Source: Paulinella micropora (taxonomy: Eukaryota > Cercozoa > Imbricatea > Euglyphida). From it: 49,855 bases of DNA. Below are positions 9,416 through 18,973 of the stretch, piece after piece (within the stretch, counting starts at the first letter, position 1; the number at the start of each line of letters is the position of its first letter). The notes under the pieces were generated by a model, which worked only from the letters and a program-made list of their open reading frames with translations, did no database searches and was not told the origin of the DNA. A program made the translations under genes and the position numbers. The stretch covers positions 244,961-294,815 of the forward strand of contig BJOX01000319.1 in assembly GCA_009731375.1 (NCBI GenBank), in the 5' to 3' direction.

Positions 9416-9757
9416 AGCCGCCTAACAAAAAAAAATCGTAAACAAGGCTCTTAAATTTGTGTGGTAGACTACCGAAAGAGACTCCCAAATAACAAAACGA
9501 AAAAAGCCCGGCCAACTTTTTTTTGCGGGCAGTGGGGAAGAAAAAAAGGAGGGGGGGGGGGTAGGGTGCAATTTTAGGGGGCACCGTTGGGGGGGGCCGT
9601 TGGTGGGGGGGCCGGGGGGGTCGGTGCCCGGCCCCCCCCCCTCCCAACCCGGGCCGTGCCCCCCTCTCTAGCCGCGCGCGCTCTTGTCTAGTTTCCGCTC
9701 GTCCCCTTTGGGCTTTGCTGTTGCTTTTTCTCTTTTTCTCAGCCCCAAAGCCTGTCG
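9416..9757. other. Divergent intergenic region between two F-box/LRR genes
   Basis: It separates the divergent starts at 9415 and 9758 and contains poly-G, poly-C and poly-T tracts. A pyrimidine tract ending CTCAG stands 15 bases before the plus-strand ATG and could be a 5' UTR splice acceptor. The leftmost ~150 bases recur in the gap-bounded copy at 10118-10559. Confidence 0.45.
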
Positions 9758-11587
9758 ATGAACGGCCCGCACCGAAGTAGAAAGCGCCAGAAAAGAGCGC
9801 TTCCGCCCAGACTGTCGACAGACGTGGTCCGGCTGCTCCTTGGCTTTCTGCCGCACCTAGATTTACTGCGTTTGTCACGAGTGTGCCGCGGTGGGCTCTG
9901 GGGCTCCGACCGCTGGCGGCCCACGGAGCTGCTGCTGCCCTGCCTTCCGCCCAAAGCGGCGTTGCTCGCGCTGCGAGCGCGCGGCTCCTCGATTACCGAG
10001 GCAACAGTAGATACCGCGGCGTTCGAGGGTTCGGGGACTCTGGCGGACTGCGCCAGCTGCTTGCCCGGCGTTCGCTCGCTGCGGCTCGTGTCCTGGAGGA
10101 AAGACGCNNNNNNNNNNAAAAAAAAAAGAACGGCGGAACCTGCGGGGTTCCGCCGGGCGCTGGTTCTTGGCTGTGGCAGAACCGGGCCAGCCTCCCCCCC
10201 CGCCAAACCCAAAAAAACAAAAGAACAGAAAATAAGCAGGGGACACGAGAGAATCGGAAGGAAGAGAAGTGTACTTTAGGGTCTCTGAGGTACGGCGCCT
10301 CTTGGCGGCAGGGGGGCAGTCTGTTGAGCTCTTGTCACTCATCACAGCCGCCTAACAAAAAAAAATCGTAAACAAGGCTCTTAAATCTGTGTGGTGGACT
10401 ACCGAAAGAGACTCCCAAATAACAAAACGAAAAAAGCCCTGCCAACTTTTTTTTTTTGCGGGCAGTGGGCAAGAAAAAAAGGAGGGGGGGGGTAGGGTGC
10501 AATTTTAGGGGGCCCCGTTGGGGGGGGGGCGCCCGTTGAGGGGGGCCGGGGGGGGGGGGNNNNNNNNNNNNNNNNNNNNNNNNNNNNNNNNNNNNNNNNN
10601 NNNNNNNNNNNNNNNNNNNNNNNNNNNNNNGGCTGGCTGCCCGCGCTGGGCTGGCTCGCGCAGCTCCCGGCGCTAACAGCGCTCGACCTGCCGGGCTCGT
10701 ACCAGCAGCGCGACGACCTCGACGCGCTGCTGAGGCTGCTGCCGCGGTTGCGCGTGTTGTCACTGCCCGACTACAAGAGCCATCGCTGCCCCGAGGGGCT
10801 GGCGGAGCTCACGGAGCTCAGGAGCCTGCGATTTTCTTCGGCGCGTGCCGTGTGCCGGACCGCCGTGCCCATGCTGCGGCGCCTGCGACATTTGCAGGAA
10901 TTGTGCCTCCAGTACTGTGCACTCAGGGCACAGGAAGTGGCGGAACTGCTGGCCTGCCTGGCGAGTCTGCCCGAGCTGCGGAGCCTGGCCTGGCACGATA
11001 CCTTTGGCATGCTGGACGACTCGTGTGCAGACATGAGCGCCGGGCTGCGGGTCGAACGGTTGACACTCTGCAACGCGGCGCTGCGCTCCTCACGCTTCTT
11101 CAGCCGCTGGCCACGGTTGCGCGCGCTGACCTTCACCAAGGCGTTGTTCTTGGAGGAGCTGGACCACATTGCGGCTGTGGCCGAGGACGTCGTGCTGTCC
11201 GGCTGCCTGTGTTTGCACGGGCTGCGTTTCGGCAGCGCGCCCAGGCTGCAGAGGTTAACCGTCACCGACTGTACAACTAAGCTCGACCTGCGGGCCATGG
11301 GCCCGACTCCGCGCCTGCGCGAGCTGACGCTAGAGAACGTGGCGGGCGTCTCGAACTTGTGCGCGCTACTCACTGACAGCCCCGCGCTGTCGAGCCTGAG
11401 CCTGAGCGGGACGCCGCTCGACCTGCAGAATAACAGGGACTTGCAACTCTTGCAAAAAAGAATCCCTTGCAAGCTTTCGGGCTTTGTAGACAGTCCTCCT
11501 CACCCCGCACGTTCCTCGCTCCCGAAGTTGGTGGTCTGGGCACACAAATACACCAAAAGAAGAAATGCCAGCATTCTCAGCGATTGA
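9758..11587 (+). CDS. F-box/LRR protein, interrupted by assembly gaps and an inserted contig
   Basis: The first 117 codons, from the ATG at 9758 to the gap at 10108, encode a basic N-terminus and an F-box (LSTDVVRLLLGFLPHLDLLRLSRVC). The same frame resumes at 10631 and runs to a TGA at 11587, with Leu-rich repeats throughout (for example LPALTALDLPGS and LTELRSLRFSS). The two halves have the same high-GC3 codon use and LRR style. The 442-base piece between the gaps, 10118-10559, is noncoding in this frame and is a near copy of the neighbouring gene's 5' region, so the gene was probably continuous originally. Role as for other F-box/LRR proteins: a likely substrate adaptor of an SCF ligase. 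Confidence 0.7.
10108..10117. other. Assembly gap (10 N)
   Basis: A fixed-length scaffold gap inside the second F-box/LRR gene. The right flank is a poly-A tract that begins the duplicated segment. Confidence 0.95.
10118..10559. repeat. Near-identical second copy of the segment at about 9187-9610
   Basis: This segment is bounded by N on both sides and matches the intron, first exon and upstream region of the minus-strand F-box/LRR gene. Differences are a few substitutions (for example ccgtctgt to cagtctgt, and a Gly to Cys change in the exon) plus homopolymer lengths. Its position inside another LRR gene points to a misplaced contig or strain variant rather than a real insertion. Confidence 0.8.
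10560..10630. other. Assembly gap (71 N)
   Basis: It follows a poly-G tract. Coding sequence of the second F-box/LRR gene resumes immediately after it. Confidence 0.95.
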
Positions 11588-11923
11588 AACGTGAGCCGTG
11601 AATCTGGCGGGTTGTGCGATCGGCGAGTTCAAGCCTGAGTTCTACGCGCTGCAAGACCTTTGTGCTTTACTAATTGCCCCGGCCTTACTGACGGCGCGTT
11701 GGAGCACTGTCTACACAGACTAATTATCAGACGTAAAGTAGACAGACAATCGAGGCTTTCCAAAGGAGCGCACACCCTGGTTGCGACTTCCATTGCAGAT
11801 AAAAAACAAAGCATCTCGGCTTACACCGGAAGCAAAAAATTAAAGCACTGGCACACACTTGTTCGTTTTTCAGGTTGCAGTATGTCTTGGGTTTTAATTA
11901 AAGAAACACGTCCGAGACTTTTT
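11588..11923. other. Intergenic between convergent genes
   Basis: No ORF with convincing composition. It is A/T-richer than its neighbours. Shared 3' flank of the LRR gene (plus) and the small Cys-rich gene (minus). TTTTAATTAAAGAAA at about 11889-11903 is a candidate poly(A) signal region for the minus gene. Confidence 0.4.
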
Positions 11924-12325
11924 TTACTCTTGGCAGAAACCGCATGGACATTCGTCCTCATCTCCGGCGTTGTTCAGTTCTCCACAGTTTTCGCAGGGGT
12001 AGTAGCAGCAAGTCTCGCAGCCGGTCTCTAGGATTGACGCCATGGCTGCCTCGTGAGACTCTGCAATTCTGCTTGCACCCAACAGTGCTTGCAGGAGCAG
12101 GTGATTCTGTTCGCGAAGCTTGTCTTCGCTGCACGCCGCAACCTCAGCGCAAAGTTTCAGGCGTTTTTCCTCGGAGCCGGCTACTTCCTTGTAGTGCACA
12201 CGGAACTCTTGCCCCTGCCGACACCAGGCCTCGTTGACAGCTTCCTTCCCGCGCTTGACTAACAGGATCTTCTTGGCACTGGCCACGGCCGCCTCTGGCT
12301 TGTCGGTGCGTTTTCTCTTACTCAT
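11924..12325 (-). CDS. Small hypothetical protein with Cys-rich C-terminus (133 aa)
   Basis: The ATG at 12325 is chosen over an upstream ATG because it starts with a basic, nuclear-localisation-like stretch (MSKRKRTDK). The middle looks helical with many Glu, Lys and Ala residues. The last 30 residues contain eight cysteines (ETCCYYPCENCGELNN and ECPCGFC), which could bind one or two zinc ions. No family is recognised. Small nuclear zinc protein is a reasonable but unproven guess. Confidence 0.6.
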   Translation of the reverse strand: MSKRKRTDKPEAAVASAKKILLVKRGKEAVNEAWCRQGQEFRVHYKEVAGSEEKRLKLCAEVAACSEDKLREQNHLLLQALLGASRIAESHEAAMASILETGCETCCYYPCENCGELNNAGDEDECPCGFCQE

Positions 12326-13355
12326 ACCTTCCAACAAGAACATGCACACAGACTTCTACACACACAAAAGCACCAGAATCCGCACAGACGACGATACACA
12401 CACACACGCTTGATGATGCCCGACAGTGCTGTACACACTTATTTGCCAATAGCAAAACTGATTTTATACCAAAAATGTCCAACACGAAAGATGGACAGCT
12501 TTGGTTTTTTTTACAGGCCCCCCCCCTAACTGTATCCTTTTGCGCAGGGTGCACTTCGGTGGCACCAACTACCAGCATAAAATCCTTGGAGCTCGATACG
12601 GGCAAAACATGCCTGCACACAAAATCACACACACACAATCACACACAATCACACACACAATCACACACAAAATCACACACAAAATCACACAAAATCACAC
12701 ACACACACAAAATCACACACACACACACACAAAATCATACACAGTCACACACACACAAAATCATACACAGTCACACACACACAAAATCACACACACACAC
12801 ACACAAAATCACACACAAAATCACACACACACAAAATCACACACACACAAAATCATACACACACAAAATCATACACACACACACACACAAAATCACACAC
12901 ACAATCACACACACACACAAAATCACACACACACACAAAATCACACACACACACAAAATCACACACACAATCGTGATTTTGTGTGATTTTGTGTGTGTGT
13001 GATCTGAGTCGGTACATGATTTTGTGTCGTGACTCCAGTTCTGTGCAAACAACAACAAAGAAAAAAAAACAAGACAAGCCAAAACATCCCAGGGGTTTTT
13101 TTCATTTTGTGTAGACCTTCTCTACCCCCGTCCCCCTCTCTCCCTTTTTCTTGCTGTTCTTTCCCCCACACCAACCACCCCCATTTTTTTTGGCTCTGCC
13201 TTCTTCTTCTTCAGGAGGAGCCTTAATATAGAAACATAAAGTACAACATGACCCCAAAAGAAATATACCTCTAAATTCAAAAAGAAAAAAAAAGTGGTTG
13301 GCACGTAAAGTTCCGGCCGTGTCTCTTGCGAGTAAACCTGTCTAACCATATAGGT
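12326..13355. other. Intergenic: CA/TG microsatellite and A/T-rich leader
   Basis: Unique sequence to about 12610, then an imperfect (CA)n array with interspersed AAAATCA, a short inverted TG part, and finally a leader with homopolymers before the ATG at 13356. ORFs across the array translate only to His/Thr or Val/Cys repeats and are not genes. Confidence 0.7.
12610..13032. repeat. Imperfect (CA)n array with terminal inverted TG segment
   Basis: The repeating unit is variable-length ACACACA alternating with AAAATCACAC. At about 12960-13030 it turns into TGATTTTGTGTGATTTTGTGTG, the reverse complement of the unit, so the array can fold back on itself around the AATCGTGATT junction. Confidence 0.85.
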
Positions 13356-14185
13356 ATGGACGAAGAAAAAGACCTCTACAGATGGGTGCAGCAAAATCTT
13401 TTCAGCGGTAGGAAATCGCACGCACAAGACATGGGAGAAGTGTTTGGCGATCATTGGCAAGTACTGTGCGATTTCTTCTCCAAGGGCAAAAGATCACTAG
13501 AGGACTTTAGAAAGGTACAAAAACCTGCCTTCTTTTTTTTTGTTACTAAAAGGGTGTCGTGTGCTGTCTGTCTGTCTGTCTCTCTGCTTAGGATGAACAT
13601 GCGGGAGTGAGAGACAGTGCCTGCATAATCCGAACGTCGTACCAATCCTTCCGAGGGGGGTCCTTTACGCGCAGTGAAGCGCGGCCCCGGAGGCCCCGCC
13701 AGACTCCTGCGCGGGGCGGCCAGCCCCCCAAACAAAAAAAACGTCGCTGCGACATTTCGCACGATCAATTAACACTCTGGCATGCTTGGGCGCAGGGTTT
13801 CGACGGCAAGTGCCTGCAGGCCGAAGATCAGGAAAAGCTACAGAATATAGCACGCCAATCACTCGTGTTTTTTCTGACTGACAATGAGGCAAAACAGGAC
13901 GCCGAAAGGTTGTACCAGCAACATCATGCAGACGTTGGTCTCGCTGGCGCCCCGAGCAGTAACGCGGGGGGAGGTTCAGGTGCCCCGCCCCAATCACAGC
14001 CGTCTCAATCGCCGTTGCACGATCCGGTATGCAAAGTGATTTTTTTTCTTTTTGATTGGCAACGAAAAAAAAAAAGAGTGAGATGACCAGCGCCTCATTT
14101 TTTTTCTTGTGACATGTTTTAGGATCTGGGTACTGCGCTCTATTTAGCGGGGACGCGAGGACACAGTTTGCACGGACAACGCTAA
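13356..14185 (+). CDS. Three-exon orphan gene (218 aa)
   Basis: The exons are 13356-13514, 13592-14026 and 14123-14185; both introns are phase 0 and splice to one open frame ending TAA. Exon 1 is a compact, mostly helical, Trp-containing segment (DLYRWVQQNLFSG). Exon 2 opens into a basic, Pro/Arg-rich linker (RSEARPRRPRQTP), a KKRR cluster and a helical segment (DISHDQLTLWHAWAQGF), then a Gly/Pro/Ser-rich tail. Exon 3 adds 20 residues. No family is recognised. The basic clusters suggest a nuclear or nucleic-acid-binding protein. Without splicing each exon runs into low-complexity sequence and a stop, which supports the intron model. Confidence 0.65.
13515..13591 (+). other. Spliceosomal-type intron 1 (77 nt)
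   Basis: Donor AAAG|GTACAA and acceptor TCTCTGCTTAG|GATGAA after a CTGT-rich pyrimidine tract. The flanking exons are in phase 0, and removal joins two frames with continuing coding character. Confidence 0.75.
14027..14122 (+). other. Spliceosomal-type intron 2 (96 nt)
   Basis: Donor CCG|GTATGC and acceptor CATGTTTTAG|GATCTG after a long T tract, phase 0. Removal joins exon 2 to a 63-base exon ending in TAA. Confidence 0.7.
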
Positions 14186-14322
14186 CAATTCGGTCAGCTT
14201 GATTTTTTTTAACGGACGAACAATTTCTTTAAAAAAAAAGTTTTTCTGATTAAAAAAAAAAGATTTTGCTACGGACTAGTCTTTTTTTAATTTGTCAACA
14301 GAAAAAAAAAGTCGGGGTTGTC

Positions 14323-16100
14323 CTAGACAGGTTCTACGTATCGTTCGATGGCCCGGCGGCACAGGGGGGCACGCCGTGAGCTGTGCCGCACAACCCGCGC
14401 AGAACTGCGCGTGGCCGCACGGCAGCAACACCGCCGGCCGCCGTTCGCCGGAGTCGAGATCCTCCAGACACACGACACAGCAGACCTGCCGCACACGCTC
14501 GTGCTCGCTCGCCAGCTTCCTCCGCAGCTCGTCCGCGGCCGCCAGCGCCGCCGCCAGCGCGCTGGCGTCCTCGCCGTCGGCCCACCGCAGCGGGTCAATG
14601 GCCCGCAGCAGCCGGATGGCCGCGGCGGAGCCTTTCCCGTCGTTCAGCTGCAACGACTTTTCCTTGGTGCGCAGCCGGCGCAGACAGCGGCGCGATTGGC
14701 GCAGCTTCTGCTCCAACACCTGTAGTTGCTGCTGCTTAAGGGCCAGGTCGCCCGACAATTCGTGCGCGGTGGCCTCTTCTTTGGCCAGCTCGGCCCGCAC
14801 GTTAGACAGCTCTTGGTGCTTGGCCCCCAGCCGCACGCAGCCGGCGCAGCGGTCCCGCCCTCCTCCTTCTTCTTCTTCTTCCTCCTGCTCGCTATCGCTC
14901 CCCGCCCGTTCCGAGTCGTTCGCTATCGTCTGCAGGAACGCCACTGTCCTGGCGGGCGTCGTGTGCCCGGTCGTCGCCAGGCGATCCTTGACCTTGCACC
15001 ACACGCCCCACGCCACCTCCAGCCCGGGGGTCCAGCCCTCGAGCCAGTTGGCGCCCACCGCCCCCCCGCCGAGCAGCGCGGCTATGCACAGCAGGGGCGG
15101 GACGGAAGACAGCACGACCGAGAACTGGGAGGGCTGGTCACGGAAGACGTTGCACAGGGCCAGCTCCAGCAGCTGTTGTAGGAGGCGCGGCCCGGGCGGT
15201 GTCTGCTGCAAGAAGAATTGCAGCAGCACCGGCGACTGGCCCGCCACGGCCGCCGCGAGCCACACGGGCTCGGACGTCTGCAGCAGCTCGCCCGCCCTGG
15301 CCAGGACCGACAGCACCCGGCCCCGCTCTAGCTGCAGCAGGGCCGTGCGCAGCAACACCACGAACCAGCACGTGTCACCAAAGCTCGGCGCCGAAGCAAC
15401 TCCGACCCGCAGCACTCGCAGCAGGGCCATCAGCAGCACTTCCCGCGGGAACAGCTCCGACGCCTTCTCGCGCCGGCCGTCCGCTACTGTCTTAAGCCCC
15501 GCCAGCACCGACCTCAGCGGCTTGGGCGCCGTGTAGCGCTGGCGGAGCCTCTGCCACAGCACCGCGGCCGCTTCTAAAAACGTCGCCCACGTAGCCGCGT
15601 ACAGCATGGGCGGCACGGGCAGGGCCAGCGCCTTGACCAGCAGCGACGACGCCGTTTCCAGGTTCTCGCAATCGTCGTCCAGCAGCTTCGACAGCACGAT
15701 CTTAGCCAGCCGGTACTGCTCGTCGTTGCCGCGGGGCAGCTTCTGCAGGGCCCTCCACAACGTGTCCAGCGTTTCGCCGGGGGCGTTCTCCGCGGAGAGC
15801 TGGTAGAACAGCGACAGCAGTTCCTGGTACAGCACGGCCGTGCCAATGCCGCGCAAGCACGCCGAGTACGGCAGACCTGCCAACAGCGTGCGGGACGCGC
15901 GCGCAACGTCGTGGCGTAAACTTCTGAGCACGGTGGCGAGGAGCTCGCACCGGCCCTCGCGCTAGTGTGCCGATCAGCGCCATCCACAGCCCGGACAGCG
16001 CTTCGCTGTCCAGCAGGCGTTGCAGTCCGTTGCTTGTAAATTCAGGCGCGGGCAGCCCGCTCCGCACAACCGCCGCACAATCCTCGTAGCCCGCCTGCAT
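14323..16100 (-). CDS. Coiled-coil/RING finger protein, two single-base frameshifts
   Basis: Three frames combine to one protein: an N-terminal part from the ATG at 16100, a main frame from about 15960, and a short C-terminal frame ending at 14323. The main part is helical and Leu-rich. An acidic run (EEEEEE) precedes a coiled coil (about 60 residues, rich in Glu/Lys/Gln/Leu) and then a C-terminal RING: CVVCLEDL, LLPCGHAQFCAGC and a final C-x2-C pair. The last pair is disrupted in the main frame by a run of six G (14364-14369 on the plus strand); the alternate frame supplies the missing Cys and a natural stop. Likely role: RING-type E3 ubiquitin ligase. The frameshifts are probably sequencing errors. 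Confidence 0.7.
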
Positions 16101-16398
16101 ATTATAGTCTTGTTTTTGGGGTTTGGCTGAAAAACAAAAGAAAAAGCACAGAGCTTTTTTTGTTGTTGTTGTTGTTTCTCGGCGAGCCCTTCGTTTTTTG
16201 GCTCGGCCGGCCCCCCCCCTCTCGCGCGATTGCCTTTTTTTTGTTGGGCCTTGTCTTCTTGGCGTTCGTGGGCCCCCCCCCCCCTCCCTCCTTAAAAAAT
16301 TTTTTTGTTGCCAACTTCGCTCACCTTCTTTTTGGTCCCGCTACTTCTCGCTATTTCTCTCTCGCTATTTCTCTTTCTTTGCGCGGCCTGAACTAATC

Positions 16399-16863
16399 TT
16401 AGGAGAGCGTAAATGAGGCGCCCTTCCAGCTTGTATTCCTCTGGGCCGCGAGGACGATGGCAGTTATTAAAAACGCTAGCCACACGAGTAATCACCACCA
16501 GAGTTCACCCGGCGCAATCGGATCTCACACGGCACCAAGCAATCGCAAACGGCGGTTCAGACTCGTATTTATACCCGTTGTGCCGGTACGATATGTTGCC
16601 GATTAGGTCTACCAAGGGGAAAGCGTATATTCTGTACCGCCGGTCCGCCATAGTATCCTGGTGATGTTTGGGCCCGTCAACAAATGCCCACAGAAGTTGG
16701 TGCCAGTCGTGATCGCGACGCAGGGACCCCCCGGCAGCTAGCTTTTCTGCATCGTCCCCAACATCTTGTTGTCCTTGTGTACGTAACTGTTGGCTTGCTG
16801 GACCATGCAGACCGCCTGCGCGATGAGGGCTAAGATCGTTAGCACGGAGAGTGCTAGCCGCAT
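16399..16863 (-). pseudogene. Tandem membrane-protein family, frameshifted copy
   Basis: The ATG at 16863 begins a signal peptide like that of the two upstream relatives, then reaches a stop within 45 codons. Adjusting for an extra A (AAAA versus AAA in the relative) and a longer G run recovers the rest: the conserved W...RRYRI...FPLVD..GNI.YR segment, then PPF and a Cys. A C-terminal hydrophobic helix (WLAFLITAIVLAA) closely matches the neighbouring copy's WLVFLITVIALAA and ends at 16399. This copy lacks the middle portion carrying the first membrane helix. Both lesions are at homopolymers, so sequencing error is possible, but the missing middle part suggests a degenerate copy. Confidence 0.6.
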
Positions 16864-16920
16864 GTCTTGGGCAAAATAATTTAATTTAGAATACGGTCGT
16901 CCTTCCACCACAAACATATG

Positions 16921-17595
16921 TCAGAGGACGTTGAATGTTGCTCCTTTGTATTTCTTATGTCTTATTGCCGCGAGGGCGATCACAGTTATTAAAAACACCA
17001 GCCACAACACCAGTAGGAGAAAGAAGGATTGCCCAAAGTCATAAATCAGCCCGCCCCAACTTTTTTCGGTATAACTTGTCAGTCCGCGCCGACTTCTTTC
17101 GGTATTACTTGTCAGATACTCCCACGCTAGCGAGCAAAAGGCCACGAGACAGAACGCCGAGAAGATACAAAAAAGACCTATGAAAGTGAAAAGCGTATTG
17201 AAGAAGGAAATGCCTTCAAAGACGAATTTGAAATCTGCTTCATACTATTAGGGAATCACGGCTCTATTATAAACAGAGTTGTTGCACATTACTTCGATCG
17301 TAAACGGCGGTTTTGACTTGCGTCCACTGAGCCGATACGTTATGTTGCCAAATATGTCAACCAAGGGAAAGCGCACCCTGTACAGCCGGTTCGTCCCCCA
17401 AAGGTTTTGGTCGGGGTCCTCCACGCCTGCTTCGATAAGTGGGTGCCAACCATGGTCGCAACGCAGGGACCCGCGGCAGCTAGCTTTTTGCATAAATATT
17501 TTGGTGTCCTTGTGCAGGTGGGTTTCGACCCGCCGGACCTCGCAGACTGCCTGCGCGATGGATGTCAGGGCTAGGGCGTGCCAGAGTAGCCGCAT
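16921..17595 (-). pseudogene. Tandem membrane-protein family copy with two consecutive in-frame stops
   Basis: The ATG at 17595 gives a signal peptide (RLLWHALALTSIAQAVC) and a 116-residue ectodomain that ends at TAA TAG (17245-17250). The same frame then continues without change: a segment aligning with the intact relative's YQTTFSF, a hydrophobic helix (LFTFIGLFCIFSAFCLVAF), a loop, and a final helix (LVFLITVIALAA) to 16921. The gene is therefore full length apart from two adjacent stops between the ectodomain and the membrane part. It could be a pseudogene, a secreted-only product, or a readthrough gene. A splice explanation is not evident. The reading is in frame, so a simple indel does not account for it. 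Confidence 0.65.
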
Positions 17596-17976
17596 TTTTA
17601 TAATCCTTACTAAAAGAAGTAGGACAGGAGAGAGAAAAAAATGAAGCAAAGCGACAGCGATTCTCTTCTTTTTATTTTTTTTTGTTCCTGCCCTTTCGTT
17701 TTTATTTGGACCACACTAACTGGTTTTTTTTTGTGGCACTAGCAAAACATAGACAAGGGGCCCGGAGGAGGGGGGGGGGGGCGCGGTTGTGGCTGCACTC
17801 TTGTTTTTTTTTCTTGCTGCTTGTCCGGCTCCACAAAAAAAAGGTAGGGAATATGCAGGAGGGGGGGGGGAGTTTTTCGCCCTCCCATCCCCCCCCCCCC
17901 GCCCTTGATTGTCCTTATTTTCTCGCGCTCTCTCTCTCTCTCTCTTCGAGGGGGGGGTCTTGAACCGCGTTCCTTG
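17596..17976. other. Intergenic between tandem family copies
   Basis: Homopolymer-rich: poly-T, poly-G (17771-17782, 17861-17870), poly-C (17890-17900) and a CT microsatellite at about 17928-17944. No gene seen. Confidence 0.5.
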
Positions 17977-18579
17977 TTAGATTTCTGAAAATATCGCGCT
18001 AGCCCGGAGTTTAGGCGCCAGTGCCGCGAGGACAATCGTAGGTATTAGAAAGGCCACGACCACGGTCACGAAGCAACAAGTCATCTGGTTACACCATGTC
18101 CCCTTGCCTCTGCTGGCCTGTCGTTCAGCGATCGTGTAACAAACGCCGAGTAAAAAGAAAAAACCCGCCAGTACTGCACAAGCGACCAGGGCAGCGTAAG
18201 CGCTTTTGGGTTCAAGGATGAAACTGAATGTTGTCTGATAAGAAATCTCGGCTCCACGAACTCTGTCCTCTACGCTTAAGCACCGCAATTGAATCGTGAA
18301 CGGCGGCTCCTCGACGCTTTGATTACGGTCGTCAACGTAGAGGTACTCGAAGGACCCTGCTTTTTCACTTAGGCTCTTATGTTCGTTTATGCGGTAACGG
18401 CGGCCCGCCTTCCCGTCCGCCTCCACCCTCAGCAGTGGGTGCGGGTGTACGCTGCAACGCAGAGGCCCCCAGCAGTCTGCTTGTTGTAACGGCGCTTTCA
18501 GTGCTTTGCTTTCGACTTGCTGGAACTCGCAGGCTGCCTGGGCAACGGATGTCAACGCTAAGACCATGGCTAGCCACAT
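17977..18579 (-). CDS. Signal-peptide membrane protein, intact member of tandem family (200 aa)
   Basis: It starts at the ATG at 18579 with a signal peptide (WLAMVLALTSVAQAAC). The ectodomain, about residues 17-125, has four cysteines and the family segment PPFTIQLRC. Two hydrophobic helices follow, at about 127-150 (ALVACAVLAGFFFLLGVC) and 168-188 (FVTVVVAFLIPTIVLAALA), separated by a short Arg/Lys-rich loop. It is the only member of the three-copy array with no break. No known family is recognised. The topology suggests a surface or envelope protein with an exposed N-terminal domain. Expansion in tandem suggests variation under selection, but that is inference. Confidence 0.75.
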   Translation of the reverse strand: MWLAMVLALTSVAQAACEFQQVESKALKAPLQQADCWGPLRCSVHPHPLLRVEADGKAGRRYRINEHKSLSEKAGSFEYLYVDDRNQSVEEPPFTIQLRCLSVEDRVRGAEISYQTTFSFILEPKSAYAALVACAVLAGFFFLLGVCYTIAERQASRGKGTWCNQMTCCFVTVVVAFLIPTIVLAALAPKLRASAIFSEI

Positions 18580-18973
18580 TTTTTTGAGAGGGGGGGGGGG
18601 TTCACAATTTGTTATTTTTAGAGCTCAAATACTCCCAAAAAAAGGCAGGTTGTGAGCCCTCTTGTTCCTCTCCCCTCCCCCTCAATCCGTGGCGGCGCTT
18701 CGGGGGGTGGAGCAAGGAGCGAACAGAAAACCAAAAAAGCCCCGGACGGAAGATTTGGGAAAAACCTCCCCTCCCCCCGGGGGCGGGGGCATAGAAAGAA
18801 GGAAGAGGGGGGGGGGGCCACAAACGAGATAACAAGGCATTGCCGGCTGGGAGGGGGGCCACAAACGAGAGGGGAAAAGGCGTTGTCGCGGGGGGGGGGC
18901 GCGCAAGAGATTCGCACCAAGACACACCCTATTCGCGCGCCAGAGGGGCTTCGTGCAGAAATCGTCCCCCTCC
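18580..18973. other. Divergent intergenic region with G-runs
   Basis: It lies between the starts at 18579 and 18974. It contains several runs of 9-11 G (18590-18600, 18808-18817, 18890-18899) and C-rich stretches. The motif GGGGGGCCACAAACGAGA occurs twice (about 18812 and 18855). No gene is supported. Confidence 0.5.

Noticed and set aside
12475-13002. His/Thr-rich and Val/Cys-rich ORFs over the CA arrays (also 33.3-33.9 and 41.2-42.1 kb)
   Set aside because: They are translations of microsatellites and have no non-repetitive domain.
12610-13032. Telomere-like repeat
   Set aside because: The unit is an irregular CA dinucleotide with AAAATCA insertions and lies internally between genes; it has no regular 5-8-base telomere unit.
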